Below, in pieces: positions 52,205 through 63,100 of a DNA stretch of 64,000 bases. The stretch's first letter is position 1; each line of letters begins with the position of its first letter. The position numbers and the translations under genes were made by a program. Origin of the DNA: Mucilaginibacter corticis. GTDB taxonomy: Bacteria > Bacteroidota > Bacteroidia > Sphingobacteriales > Sphingobacteriaceae. The notes under the pieces were generated by a model. It was not told the origin of the DNA. It saw only the letters and a list, made by a program, of their open reading frames with translations, and made no database searches. The stretch spans positions 1 through 64,000 of the forward strand of contig NZ_VLPK01000001.1 in the NCBI RefSeq assembly GCF_007558865.1. The letters are read 5' to 3'.

Positions 52205-52390
52205 ATGGTAAAATCAATAATCAGAACGATTAAGATAGCAGTCCTTTTTTCACTATTATTATTTTCGTGTAAGAAAGATGCAAAGAAACCTTCTACAACC
52301 ATTACTGCCTCTGTTGGCGGCATAACCAAAAATTGTGTAGGTGGAACTGGCTTTACCCCCACTGGTCGAAGTTTAAAAACTTCGACCTAA
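52205..52390 (+). pseudogene. lipoprotein gene truncated by a repeat element
   Basis: 61 codons. The N-terminus has a lipobox (LLLFSCKKD) and a start of mature sequence (TTITASVGGITKNCVGGTG) of the same type as the gene upstream. The last codons (TGRSLKTST) come from the palindromic repeat that begins at 52361, so the repeat appears to have interrupted the gene. No continuation is seen downstream. Confidence 0.7.
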
Positions 52391-52413
52391 AATGCAGCAA
52401 GCATTCTGCTTGC
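52361..52413. repeat. left half copy of the modular palindromic repeat inside a lipoprotein gene
   Basis: Begins ACTGGTCGAAGTTTA like the full copy at 48247 and contains hairpins H1 and H2 (GCAAGCA-ttc-TGCTTGC at 52397-52413). The following 52414-52776 holds no supported gene. Confidence 0.75.
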
Positions 52414-52776
52414 GCATGTCCTAATAAACATTAATTAAAAAATGGTGGCGCTATACTGTCAGAAATCAAACACCAGAAAAACTACTTATAAGTCATGAAA
52501 AGTGTGCCAAACTGTATCATGAAGTCAATTTCACAAAATCAATTTATTAATTATCAATCTGTTACAAAAACAGGTGTATCAAAGTGTATCGCCGGGACAC
52601 ATTCAGTTTGGTACACCGCACCGTGGTACAACAGATCTTTTGGGCGATCAAAACGTCACTCTTTTTAGGTGCTGGTAAAACAAGCGCGTCATTCGTCGGT
52701 TTATGATTTACTTTATATGCCTGTTCAATAAATTGAACTAACTTTACTATACTTTTTTCGCAAACCACAATAAGCC

Positions 52777-55314
52777 ATGAAACCCGGGGACAACCAGGAT
52801 CTGTATAACACAGTGCTTACCGCGCCGATAGGCATTTGCATACTGGATGCCGCCACCCTGGTAGCCGAGATGGTTAATGACAAGTTTGTACAAGTAGCCG
52901 GCAAACCAGCCGATGCCATAGTAGGTAAGTATTATTGGGACGCGTTTGCAGAAGCCCGGCAGCGTTATGAAGCAGCGTTAAACAATGTTGTACAAACTGG
53001 CCAGCCCTACCATGCCGACGAAGTTGAGTTAATGCTGATAAGGCATGGCAAGCCCGAAACGGTGTTTGTAAGCTTTGTGTACTCGCCCATTAAAAACAGT
53101 GAGGGCAAGGTCAACAAAGTAGCGGTTTGGGTATTTGAGAACACCATGCAGGTAAACGCCCGTCAGAAAACAGAGCAGGCCAACAAAGACTTAAAGGCAT
53201 CGCAGGCGGAGATACTCCATTTAAACAATGAGCTGACAACTAAGAACGAGCAGTTAGCCATAGGCCAGCAAAACATCCGCAACATGATCAGACAGGCCCC
53301 TGTCGGTATGTGCCTGATCAGCGGCGAACCCTTGTATGTTGAAGAGGTGAATGATCTGTTCCTGGAGATAGTTGGTAAACAACGCGAGCAGTTTTACAAC
53401 ACCCCCTATTGGGATGTTATAATTGAAGCCAAAGCTATCTACGAACCCATTACCAGCCGTGTAATGCAAACCGGCGAAACCTACCACGCCCATGAGCATG
53501 AGATCATGCTGATCCGTAATGGTGTACCTGAAGCAGTACATGTTGATTTTGTTTACGAACCCACCCGTAACATTGATAACAAGGTAACAGGCATTATGAT
53601 TGTCGCTACCGATGTTACCGATAAGGTATTGGCAAGGCAGTCGTTACAGGAGATCAATGATGAAATGGCCGCCACCAATGAGGAGATAGCAGCATCTAAC
53701 GAAGAACTGACGGTAACCAACGAAGAGCTTTCCGAAGCCCAAAAACTACTGCAAACCTCGATAGACCGGTTAACTGAAAGCGAGCAGCAGATCCGCGCGC
53801 TGGTAGCAAGCGCGCCCTTCCCTATCGCTGTTTATATAGGTCGCGAGATGCGGATAGCCCAGGCCAACCAGGCCATTATTGATGTATGGGGTAAGGGCAG
53901 CAAGGTTATAGGCCGCACCTATTATGACCTTTTGCCCGAATTGGAAGAGCAGGATATATACCCGCTGTTAGATGGCGTGTTCACCACAGGCATCCCCTTT
54001 CATGCACGCAACCAGCGGGTCGACATAACTATTGATGGCAAACTGACCGTATTTTACTTCAACTACAGCTTTACACCTTTACTTGATAAAACAGGCAAGG
54101 TATATGGCGTACTAAACACCGCCGCGGATGTTACCGACCTGAACCTGGCCAAACAAAAGCTGGAAAGGAACGAGCGTAACTTTCGCAGCATGATCATACA
54201 AGCGCCTGTGGCCATATGCCTGTTAACCGGCCCCCAACACATTGTTGAGCTGGTAAATACGGCCATGCTCGAGATCTGGGGCAAACCAAGGGCCGATGTT
54301 GTAAACAAACCCGTTTTTGACGCCCTGCCTGATGCCCGTGAACAAGGGCTGGAAGAAGTGATGGCAAACGTGTACAACACGGGCCAGGCATTTACCGCCG
54401 ACGAGCAGCCGGTGTCATTGGTCCGCTACGGGGTGCAGGATACCGTTTATCAGAACTTTGTTTACCAGCCGTACCGCGACCTGGAAGGCCATATACTGGG
54501 TATCCTGGCCATATCAATTGACGTGACCGAACAGGTAATGGCACGCAGAAAAATAGAGCAAAGCGAAACAGAACTGTTAGCTACCAAAAAGAAACTCGAA
54601 GCTGAACTTGAGGCAGGCAAACTGTTGCAGCAACAAAAAGACGGCTTCATCGGCATGGCCAGCCATGAGTTAAAAACTCCGCTGACCTCGCTAAGCGCGA
54701 TAGTACAGGTTGCCAATTTGAAGCTAAAAAACAGCGAAGACCCGTTTTTGGCAGGCGCTATGGAAAGGGCAAACTCGCAGGTTAAACGCATGAATAACCT
54801 GATCAACGGTTTCCTGAATGTTTCGCGGCTTGAGTCGGGACAGATCCTGATAGATAAAAGCGATTTTGACCTGGTGACCCTGATAGATGAGGTGATTGCC
54901 GAGCACAGGCTTACCGTATCATCGCACCAGTTTGAATTTGAAGTTCATGAACATGTGGTTATGCACGCCGACAGGGAAAAGATAGGCTCAGTAGTTTCAA
55001 ACCTGTTAAGCAATGCCGTTAAATACTCCCCTAAAAGTGAAATTGTTAAAGTTAAATGCCAAATAGTTGGCGAAGATGTACAGGTAAGCGTAAAAGACGG
55101 CGGTATGGGTATCAAGGCTGATGACCTAACGAAAGTGTTCGACCGCTATTACCGTGTAGAAACCAATCATACCCGCCATATTGCCGGTTTTGGCATCGGG
55201 TTGTATTTAAGCGCAGAGATCGTCCGCCGGCATAATGGTAAGATCTGGGTAGAAAGCCAAAGCGGTATTGGTTCTGTTTTTTATTTTAGCCTGCCCCTGG
55301 CATATTTGCCCTGA
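52777..55314 (+). CDS. sensor histidine kinase with four PAS domains
   Basis: 845 residues, no membrane segment. Four PAS regions lie at about 10-130, 165-290, 340-460 and 465-590. Three share the pattern PV(G)(I/M)C(I/L)L ... VQ/NDxxxEIxGK ... MLIRxGxPExVxVxFVYxP, so they look duplicated. A coiled coil separates PAS 2 and 3 (MAATNEEIAASNEELTVTNE). HisKA has H630 in ASHELKTPL. The HATPase has NLLSNAVKYS and DGGMGIK. There is no cognate regulator beside it, so it is an orphan kinase. Confidence 0.93.
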   Translation: MKPGDNQDLYNTVLTAPIGICILDAATLVAEMVNDKFVQVAGKPADAIVGKYYWDAFAEARQRYEAALNNVVQTGQPYHADEVELMLIRHGKPETVFVSFVYSPIKNSEGKVNKVAVWVFENTMQVNARQKTEQANKDLKASQAEILHLNNELTTKNEQLAIGQQNIRNMIRQAPVGMCLISGEPLYVEEVNDLFLEIVGKQREQFYNTPYWDVIIEAKAIYEPITSRVMQTGETYHAHEHEIMLIRNGVPEAVHVDFVYEPTRNIDNKVTGIMIVATDVTDKVLARQSLQEINDEMAATNEEIAASNEELTVTNEELSEAQKLLQTSIDRLTESEQQIRALVASAPFPIAVYIGREMRIAQANQAIIDVWGKGSKVIGRTYYDLLPELEEQDIYPLLDGVFTTGIPFHARNQRVDITIDGKLTVFYFNYSFTPLLDKTGKVYGVLNTAADVTDLNLAKQKLERNERNFRSMIIQAPVAICLLTGPQHIVELVNTAMLEIWGKPRADVVNKPVFDALPDAREQGLEEVMANVYNTGQAFTADEQPVSLVRYGVQDTVYQNFVYQPYRDLEGHILGILAISIDVTEQVMARRKIEQSETELLATKKKLEAELEAGKLLQQQKDGFIGMASHELKTPLTSLSAIVQVANLKLKNSEDPFLAGAMERANSQVKRMNNLINGFLNVSRLESGQILIDKSDFDLVTLIDEVIAEHRLTVSSHQFEFEVHEHVVMHADREKIGSVVSNLLSNAVKYSPKSEIVKVKCQIVGEDVQVSVKDGGMGIKADDLTKVFDRYYRVETNHTRHIAGFGIGLYLSAEIVRRHNGKIWVESQSGIGSVFYFSLPLAYLP

Positions 55315-55521
55315 TATATGCCTCTAAGCCGGCACATATTATCATAAACCTCTTTCTCAAATATTATATTAATAATATGATGGTGCATCCAAGCCATATT
55401 CACGCCAGGAATATCCGTACAACAAACTGTGGCACAAAGCGTCTAATGTATTTTTAATATTAATTATTTATCTATTTAAATACTTTTAATGTAGCTTAGT
55501 GGTAACCAATTTCCCTGATTA

Positions 55522-58500
55522 ATGATTAAACCTTTACTATCGCTTAAAAAAGATATGTCTTGGCTATTAACTCATAAATTTATTTATGTAGTAATTGCCT
55601 GCTTTTTATTACTGCCTTTTGCCGTTTTCGCGCAAAAAGATGTGTTGACGCAACATAACGATCTGTACCGCACCGGCTGGTATAGCCACGAAACCGTTCT
55701 GAATACAAAAAATGTTAAACGGGGCAGTTTCGGTAAAATATTTTCAAGAGCAGTTGACGACCAGATCTACGCTCAGCCACTGGTAAAACTAAATTTAACC
55801 CTGCCTAATGTCGGCAAAAAAAATGTGGTGTTTGTTGCTACCGTTAACAACTCGGTCTATGCTTTTGATGCCGACTCGGCAAAAGTTACCGCGCCTTACT
55901 GGCAACTTAATTTAACACCCAAAGGGTCGCGGGTAATTGCAAACACCGATATGACTGGAGCCTGCGGCGGCGGGTATCGTGACTTCTCGGGCAATATAGG
56001 TATTGTCAGCACCCCGGCTATCGATTCAACTACCAATACCATTTACCTGCTCGCACGCAGTGTGAATACTACTACCAATGTTTATGAGCAATATATCCAC
56101 GCGCTTGATATTACTACCGGGAAAGAAAAACCAAACAGCCCTAAATTGGTCACCGCGCAAATAAACAGCAATGGTGATGGCAGCATCGGCGGAAAATTAA
56201 GCTTCGACCCGCAAAAAGAGAACCAGCGCTGCGGCATATTGCTGTTAAACGGTGTCATTTACTTTGCCTGGGCATCGCATTGCGATTGGGGGCCTTACCA
56301 TGGCTGGGTAATGGGTTATGATAAAACCACCCTCGCTCAAAAATACGTGTATAATACTACCCCGCAAGGCTATAACGGCGGTATCTGGATGAGCGGTGCC
56401 GCACCTGCTGCCGATGAAACCGGCAACTTATATGTGTCTGTTGGTAATGGATCAGTTGGTGTTGGTGCAGATTACTCTGATGTAACCAACCGGTCGGAAA
56501 GTGCCATTAAATTAAAGCCTGAAAATTCTACTTTAACCGTACAATCATTCTTTACACCTAATAATATCGATGAGCTGGAACAATCTGACCTTGATTTTGG
56601 TGTAACAGAGATCATGCTTATCCCCGGAACAACCATGTGTATGACTGCATGTAAGGACGGAAATATCTATGTGCTTGACCGTGATAACATGGGCAGCTAC
56701 CATGCCGATGCTAACCAACCGTTGCAAACCATTAACCTGGGTGTAAACGCCCACCTACGATCTTCATTTGCCTATTACAAAGGTCAGAAAAAAGAGCTCA
56801 CCTATTCATGGTCAGAAAACGGGTTGTTAAAAGCTTTTTTGTTGGATAAGGCTAAAAGACAGTTTAACCTTGACAGCACCATCAGCAGCGGCGCACAGGG
56901 GCCGGTAGGTAATAGCGGTGCGTTTCTGTCTATATCCTCAAACGGATCAGTAGACTCGACTGCCATATTATGGACAACCTATGCCGCAAACGGCGATGCC
57001 AATCAATCGGTAAGGCCGGGCATTTTACGCGCCTTCTCGGCTACAGATGTCACTAAGGAGCTTTGGAACTCATCATCCGCCCCAAATGATGTTGTAGGTA
57101 ATTACGCTAAATTTAACTGCCCTACCATTGTTAACGGTAAGGTTTACCTGGGTACATTTTCAAATATGTTGAATGTATACGGACTGGTAAAAAATTCGCT
57201 TGACACTTGTGATTCGCCAAACATCGCCCTTAATAAACAAGGTTTTGCTTCGTCTGACGAGGGCATCCCTGAAACGACGGTAGACAAGGCATTTGACGGC
57301 GACCTGAACACCCGTTGGGCAAGCGGCGGCATAGATAATCAATACATTTACGTGGATTTGGGCGGGCGTTATGACCTATGCCGTGTTGTGTTAAGATGGG
57401 AAGCTGCTATTGGAAAAGCGTTTGACATACAGGTGTCTGATGATGCAAAAGCATGGAAAACTATTAAATCCATCACTAACAATACCGATTTTGACGATTA
57501 TATTTCCCTAAGAGGTACAGGCAGGTATGTGCGTGTGAATATGGTGGAGCGGGGCAGCCCTTACGCCTACTCATTGTATGAATTTGAGGTATATGGCACC
57601 AAGAATGCCGGCGATTGCGACCCGCCAACCGGTTTAGACAAGGTAAATATTTATGAAAACTCGGCGGTACTGAAATGGACATCAACCGGTGCTTCAAGTT
57701 ATAATGTACAATACAAAGCCGTTGCCGCAACCGACTGGACAACCGTACCTGTTACCACTAACAGCATTACTATACAAGGGCTTTCGTGTGCTACAGATTA
57801 CTTGTTCAAAGTGCAGGCAGCATGTACTGCCGGCGGCACAAGTGTTTACTCGGCTGTTGCATCTTTCTCTACGCTTAAATGTACTACCGTTTGCGGTGCT
57901 TTGCCTACCCGATGGACTACCCAGGACATTGGCGATGTGGGCATAGCCGGATCTGCCTGCTATAACAATGACACATTCGAACTGAACGGATCAGGCAGGA
58001 GTAAATCACTTACTACGGATGCTTTGCATTTTGCCTATAAAACCCTGGTGGGCGATGGCGAAGTAAAAGCCAGGGTTGTTACCATGGATCAATCGGGCGC
58101 CGCGGCCGGCATCATGATCCGCGAAAGCATGGCCCCTGGTGCTAAATATGCGTTTATCGGTTTGACTGATAACAGCGCTATATTCCAATCGCGCTTAAAT
58201 ACGGATGGCAATAACACCACTGTTACCAATACAACAGTAAAAGCGCCGTACTGGATCAAACTGGTCAAGGTAAAATCGCTTTACACGGCATCCATCTCGC
58301 CCGACGGCGTTAACTGGACCGCGGTTGGCCAACCAACAGAGCTTGGTTTTGGCGCTGATGTACCGGTTTACATCGGCCTTTCAATAAGCAGTTACAGCAA
58401 CACCGTGCTGTCAAAAGCCACGGTTGATAATTACCTTTTCTCGGGCATTATGGAGTTGGAGTTAAAAAGCTTTACCGCCAGTTTAACCCTTAGCAAAACC

Positions 58501-58983
58501 GTTATGTTGAATTGGGTTACCACGCTTGAAGGCAACATTGGCAGCTTTGTGGTAGAAAAAAGCGCAGACAACCTGCATTTTACAGATGTTGATACCATTG
58601 CAGCGGTAAACAAAGGCAAGTTTATGAACACCTATACTTACGAGGTAATGAACCCTTACAAGGGGAATAATTATTACCGGTTAAGGATAGTGAGTTTAGA
58701 TGGCAAAACAAGCTACTCGGCACCGGCTTATGTAAACATAGGCAATTCATCGGCGCCTACGCTGTACCCAAATCCGGGTAAGGATAAGATCACTGTAGCA
58801 CAAAGCACAGATCCTATCCGGTCGCTAAAAATATTTGATATTGGCGGCGCGCTGCTCAGAACCGTTAACAATTCAAGCAACGACACCGCAATAACTGTAA
58901 CCGGGCTGATAACAGGTGTCTATATTATGGAGATCAGGACATCGACATCCATTTTCAGGAAAAAATTTGTGATCATCAATTAA
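55522..58983 (+). CDS. T9SS-secreted propeller, discoidin and fibronectin domain protein
   Basis: 1153 residues. Signal peptide near 22-38 (cleavage near VFAQK). A quinoprotein-like beta-propeller covers about 40-560 (VFVATVNNSVYAFDADSA). A discoidin/F5-8-type domain covers about 570-690 (NTRWASGGIDNQYIYVDLGGRYDLCRVVLRWE). A fibronectin type III domain follows at about 705-785. A laminin-G/DUF1349-like domain lies at about 800-980. The C-terminal type IX sorting domain (about 1080-1153) has PTLYPNPGKDKITV. It is probably a surface or secreted glycan-binding enzyme; the activity is unknown. Confidence 0.88.
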   Translation: MIKPLLSLKKDMSWLLTHKFIYVVIACFLLLPFAVFAQKDVLTQHNDLYRTGWYSHETVLNTKNVKRGSFGKIFSRAVDDQIYAQPLVKLNLTLPNVGKKNVVFVATVNNSVYAFDADSAKVTAPYWQLNLTPKGSRVIANTDMTGACGGGYRDFSGNIGIVSTPAIDSTTNTIYLLARSVNTTTNVYEQYIHALDITTGKEKPNSPKLVTAQINSNGDGSIGGKLSFDPQKENQRCGILLLNGVIYFAWASHCDWGPYHGWVMGYDKTTLAQKYVYNTTPQGYNGGIWMSGAAPAADETGNLYVSVGNGSVGVGADYSDVTNRSESAIKLKPENSTLTVQSFFTPNNIDELEQSDLDFGVTEIMLIPGTTMCMTACKDGNIYVLDRDNMGSYHADANQPLQTINLGVNAHLRSSFAYYKGQKKELTYSWSENGLLKAFLLDKAKRQFNLDSTISSGAQGPVGNSGAFLSISSNGSVDSTAILWTTYAANGDANQSVRPGILRAFSATDVTKELWNSSSAPNDVVGNYAKFNCPTIVNGKVYLGTFSNMLNVYGLVKNSLDTCDSPNIALNKQGFASSDEGIPETTVDKAFDGDLNTRWASGGIDNQYIYVDLGGRYDLCRVVLRWEAAIGKAFDIQVSDDAKAWKTIKSITNNTDFDDYISLRGTGRYVRVNMVERGSPYAYSLYEFEVYGTKNAGDCDPPTGLDKVNIYENSAVLKWTSTGASSYNVQYKAVAATDWTTVPVTTNSITIQGLSCATDYLFKVQAACTAGGTSVYSAVASFSTLKCTTVCGALPTRWTTQDIGDVGIAGSACYNNDTFELNGSGRSKSLTTDALHFAYKTLVGDGEVKARVVTMDQSGAAAGIMIRESMAPGAKYAFIGLTDNSAIFQSRLNTDGNNTTVTNTTVKAPYWIKLVKVKSLYTASISPDGVNWTAVGQPTELGFGADVPVYIGLSISSYSNTVLSKATVDNYLFSGIMELELKSFTASLTLSKTVMLNWVTTLEGNIGSFVVEKSADNLHFTDVDTIAAVNKGKFMNTYTYEVMNPYKGNNYYRLRIVSLDGKTSYSAPAYVNIGNSSAPTLYPNPGKDKITVAQSTDPIRSLKIFDIGGALLRTVNNSSNDTAITVTGLITGVYIMEIRTSTSIFRKKFVIIN

Positions 58984-59005
58984 GCGAATGTTTACGATAC
59001 CAAAT

Positions 59006-59036
59006 GCCCTGCGGATCTATAACCGCGGGGCTTTTT
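59006..59036 (+). terminator. rho-independent terminator after the T9SS protein gene
   Basis: GCCCTGCGG (59006-59014) pairs with CCGCGGGGC (59023-59031), one G-U pair, followed by five T. Confidence 0.85.
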
Positions 59037-59193
59037 CGTTCAGGTAAAAAAGCTTAACCCGCTCTTTTTATTATTTTATTAAATACTTATATTGCGGAGT
59101 ATGCATTACCGGGCATAGTCGCTTTCAGCAATTGCCCGAAACAATTAATACAGCCAAAGCAAATCTTAGTATAGTACGTTTAAAACAGTCTGG

Positions 59194-59976
59194 ATGATAA
59201 GACCTTTCCTTGTATTGCTTTTGCTCAGCGGGTTTATGGCCCGTGCCCAGTCGACCGTTAACTGGCCCCATCATAAAAAAGCAACCATTGTGCTTACTTA
59301 TGATGACGCACTGCTGTCACAGCTCAACATAGCCATACCACAACTGGAAGCTGCAAATTTTAAGGCTACGTTTTTTCTTACCGGGTATGTTGATCGTACT
59401 ACTATCCCACGCTGGCGCAAACTGGCGCGTAAAGGTTACGAATTAGCTAACCATACCATTTTTCATCCCTGCGCACCGGGCAATGACAATACTATGTTAT
59501 CAGATCGTTACACGCCTTACACCATGATCCACGAGATAGATTACATGAACCATTTCCTGTTTGCTATTGACGGTAAAACAACGCGTACCTATGCCTATCC
59601 GTGTACTGAAACCACAGTGGGTAACAATGTTGATTATGCGGATACCTTAAGAAAATTCGGCCTGGTAAAATACGCGCGTGTGGGTGGTGATGTAGATGCC
59701 GTAATTACCGACTTTAAAAAGCTGGATAAACTACAGGTACCCTCTTATGGCCTTGAAGGCGGCGAAACCTCAGACAAGCTGATCAGCTTTGTAAAGAGCG
59801 TACAAAAAACGGGCGGTATGGGTGTTATCATGTTTCACGGCGTGGGCGGCGATTACCTTACCGTATCTGCCGAAGCACACCAGCAGTTATTAAATTACCT
59901 AACGGCTAACGAGGCTGATATCTGGGTTACCACCTTCCAGCAGGCTATGGATTATGCTACCGGGCCTGTAAAATAA
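59194..59976 (+). CDS. polysaccharide deacetylase family protein
   Basis: 260 residues with a signal peptide (cleavage near ARAQS). NodB-type motifs: TYDDA (catalytic Asp), ANFKATFFLTGYV, ELANHTIFHPC (metal-binding His-x3-His) and the later VIMFHGVGGDY. These enzymes remove N- or O-acetyl groups from chitin, peptidoglycan or plant polysaccharides. It stands alone between the T9SS protein and the MG2-like gene. Confidence 0.92.
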   Translation: MIRPFLVLLLLSGFMARAQSTVNWPHHKKATIVLTYDDALLSQLNIAIPQLEAANFKATFFLTGYVDRTTIPRWRKLARKGYELANHTIFHPCAPGNDNTMLSDRYTPYTMIHEIDYMNHFLFAIDGKTTRTYAYPCTETTVGNNVDYADTLRKFGLVKYARVGGDVDAVITDFKKLDKLQVPSYGLEGGETSDKLISFVKSVQKTGGMGVIMFHGVGGDYLTVSAEAHQQLLNYLTANEADIWVTTFQQAMDYATGPVK

Positions 59977-60194
59977 TAGCGCATCATACCAGCTTTACGG
60001 CTTTCTTATTTTCCTGTAAAACAACATTTTATTATCTGAAATATTTTTTGGATATATGTAATAAGTTCTTTACATTAGTATTAACCAATTATAAACCTAT
60101 ATAGAAATACCTGTCGCTCTTGTGCAGGTATTTTACCCTATTTGATCTAAGCTGTTTTTTAGCGTAATTTTTTCTACCTAAACCTATCTATTAT

Positions 60195-63100
60195 ATGAAA
60201 ACGCTGATCAGTTTGCCTGCAAGGATTTGCCTGCTATTTTCCTTATTTGTATTATTTGCTTTTACCCGAAAGGGACAAGAACCCATTGATAAATTGGTAA
60301 CAGCTTTACAATTCTGGACCGACTCTATCCCGCAGGAAAAAGTGTACCTGCACATGGACAAACCCTATTATGCCCTGGGCGATACCATTTGGTTTAAAGG
60401 TTATCTCACCATTGGCAGCAGGCACCAATTGTCGGCGCTTAGCGGTGCGGTGTATGTCGACCTGATCACCGAGCAGGACTCATTGGTGAGGTCATTAAAA
60501 CTACCGGTGACCTCGGGTATGGTGATGGGCGATTTTATTTTAAGCGATGAATTAAAAGAAGGCAGTTACCGTATCCGCGCCTATACGCAATGGATGCGCA
60601 ATGCCGGGCCTGAGTACTTTTATGACCATACTTTTGCCGTAGGCGATATCGGTGATAACATCGTCACCAAAGCAGATTATAATTACCATGATGTAAACGG
60701 CAAGCCGATACTTACCGCCATGCTTAACTATACCGATAATTCAGGCAAGCCCATTGCAGGCAGGAATGTGCGGTACACACTTATGATCGGTAAGCGGCCT
60801 GTATGGTCGCAAAATGTAAAGACAGACTTGTCTGGCAATGTACCGGTAAAGATCGTAAATGACCAGCATGCGAATTTGATCGGCTCTTATATCCACACCA
60901 GTATCCAGGGTACTGATAAATTCCCGGTAAGCAAAGATTTTCCGATCAAGGCCGGCCTGATGCAAACCGACGTACAGTTTTTCCCCGAAAGCGGCAGCCT
61001 GGTAAATGGTATATCGTCAAAAGTAGCATTTAAGGCAGTTAGTGTTGATGGGCTGGGCACCGCCATAAAAGGAAAGATAGTTGATGAAACCAATAACCAG
61101 GTAACAGAGATCAATACCCTGCACGCCGGCATGGGCAGCTTTTTGTTAAAACCTGAGGCCGGTAAAAGCTATACGGCCAATATCACTTTCGCCGATGGCT
61201 CTACAAGGGCAATACCCTTACCCAAGGCATTGGACGATGGTTATGTGCTCAGCGTTTACCAGCCTAATAAAGACAGTGTACTGGTGCGGATTCGCGCATC
61301 TGCAAATAAGCTGCATAGTAGCGTAAACCTTATTGTACACAGTAGCGGCGAAACCATTTTTGGCTCGCCAATGACAATAGGCAGGCCCATAACTTCTATC
61401 TGGTTAGAGAAGCGATCTTTCCCAAGCGGCATAGCCCAGTTTACCCTCTTTGATGGCAACGGCGACCCGTTGAATGAGCGGATAGCTTTTATCAAGGGGG
61501 AAGATAAAATGCAATTGGCTATTAGCAGCACTAAAATCACTTATGGCAGCAAAGAGCATGTGCTGATGGACCTGGAAGCCAAAGACGGTAAGGGCAAGCC
61601 TACGTTCGGTAATTTCTCTGTAGCAGTGACCGATGAAAGCAAAATGCCGGTGGATGAAAGTGGCGAGAGTACGATCTTTTCAAATATCCTGCTTACTTCG
61701 GACATTAAAGGATATGTAGAAAAACCCAATTATTATTTTATCAATGACAATGACGAAACCGATAAAGCGCTGGACAACCTGATGCTGACCCAGGGCTACC
61801 GCAGGTTTGAATGGAAGGAATTGAGTAATATGGTTAGCGTTAAACCTACTTTCCCGGTTGAAGGCTTAGGTCTGAATATTTCTGGTATGGTAACCACGCT
61901 TAGCCATAAACCTTTGGCAAACGCCAATGTGATGCTGATGGCATTAAGGGCCGGCGCTACCAAAATCACTACCAGTGATGCCAACGGCAGGTTCAGGTTT
62001 GACAACATGTTTGTTACCGATAGTATTAAGTTTACCATACAGGCCAGGACAGCGAAGAATAGCGATAAAACCATTGTGACACTCGATAGTGTCCCTAAAT
62101 TACTATTAAACAAAAATCCTAATTTTCAAGATGTTAGCGCAAATATCACGGGCACACTTAAAACCTATCTTGATAATGAGAAAAAAGAAGACGATATAAA
62201 CGAAAAATTAGGCAGGCTTGACCAGGTGCACCGGTTACGCGAGGTAAGAATCAGGGCAAAAAAACCTGCACCACCACCATATAAAGACCAGGGCATGTAT
62301 CAAATACCCGAGGGGCACGCAGACCAGTCTTATAAAATGAATATCCCTGAAAATGCGCCAATATTAGCCATCTATTTACAGGGGCAATTAAAAGGTGTAA
62401 TATTTACATATGACCCGAATATAGGTGGGTTTATGCCAAATGTAGCAGTTATTTTAGATGGGCGCCCACTAAAAAGCTGGGAGGTTGAACAAGTGTTTAA
62501 TGATGGTTTAGTAGATGGTGAATCTATTGAGAAAATAGATATGGTAACTACAAATAAGGCATTAATGTCTTACTTAGGCGGCCCGAGCATGCTGATCTAC
62601 ACAAAGAGAGGCTATATCAGAAAAAATTATACTCCAAGTATAACCAATATCATCCCTAAAGGCTTCAACAAAGTACGCGAGTTTTATTCGCCGCGTTATG
62701 ACCGGCCGGGCAATGCGGATAAGGTACCTGATATGCGCACCACCGTTTACTGGAACCCATACCTAAAAACAGATATTTCGGGCAAAACCAGTTTTAACTT
62801 TTTTAACGCCGACGGCCCGGGCACTTACCGCGTTGTGGTAGAAGGTATTAACGCAGCCGGCGAGCTGGGCAGACAGGTGTTCCATTACACCGTGGATGGC
62901 AGCCAGGCAGCAATGGGTAACGGTGCAGGTACCGTATTAACGGCTTCGACTGATAAAGGTTTATCGCTTATCACCGACTCGCTGGGTAGCCTAAACAAAC
63001 GCCTGCCGGCAGAGAAAGTTTACCTGCATACCGACAAACCTTATTACAATACCGGCGATACCCTTTGGTTTAAAAGCTATGTATTGGATAACAACTATCA

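Noticed and set aside
52616-52645. Sigma-54-like -24/-12 promoter
   Set aside because: Only the TGGTAC part fits; the -12 TTGC element is missing at the right spacing.
52562-52768. 68-codon minus-strand ORF
   Set aside because: It lies in the leader region of the PAS kinase gene, with no recognisable domain or start context.
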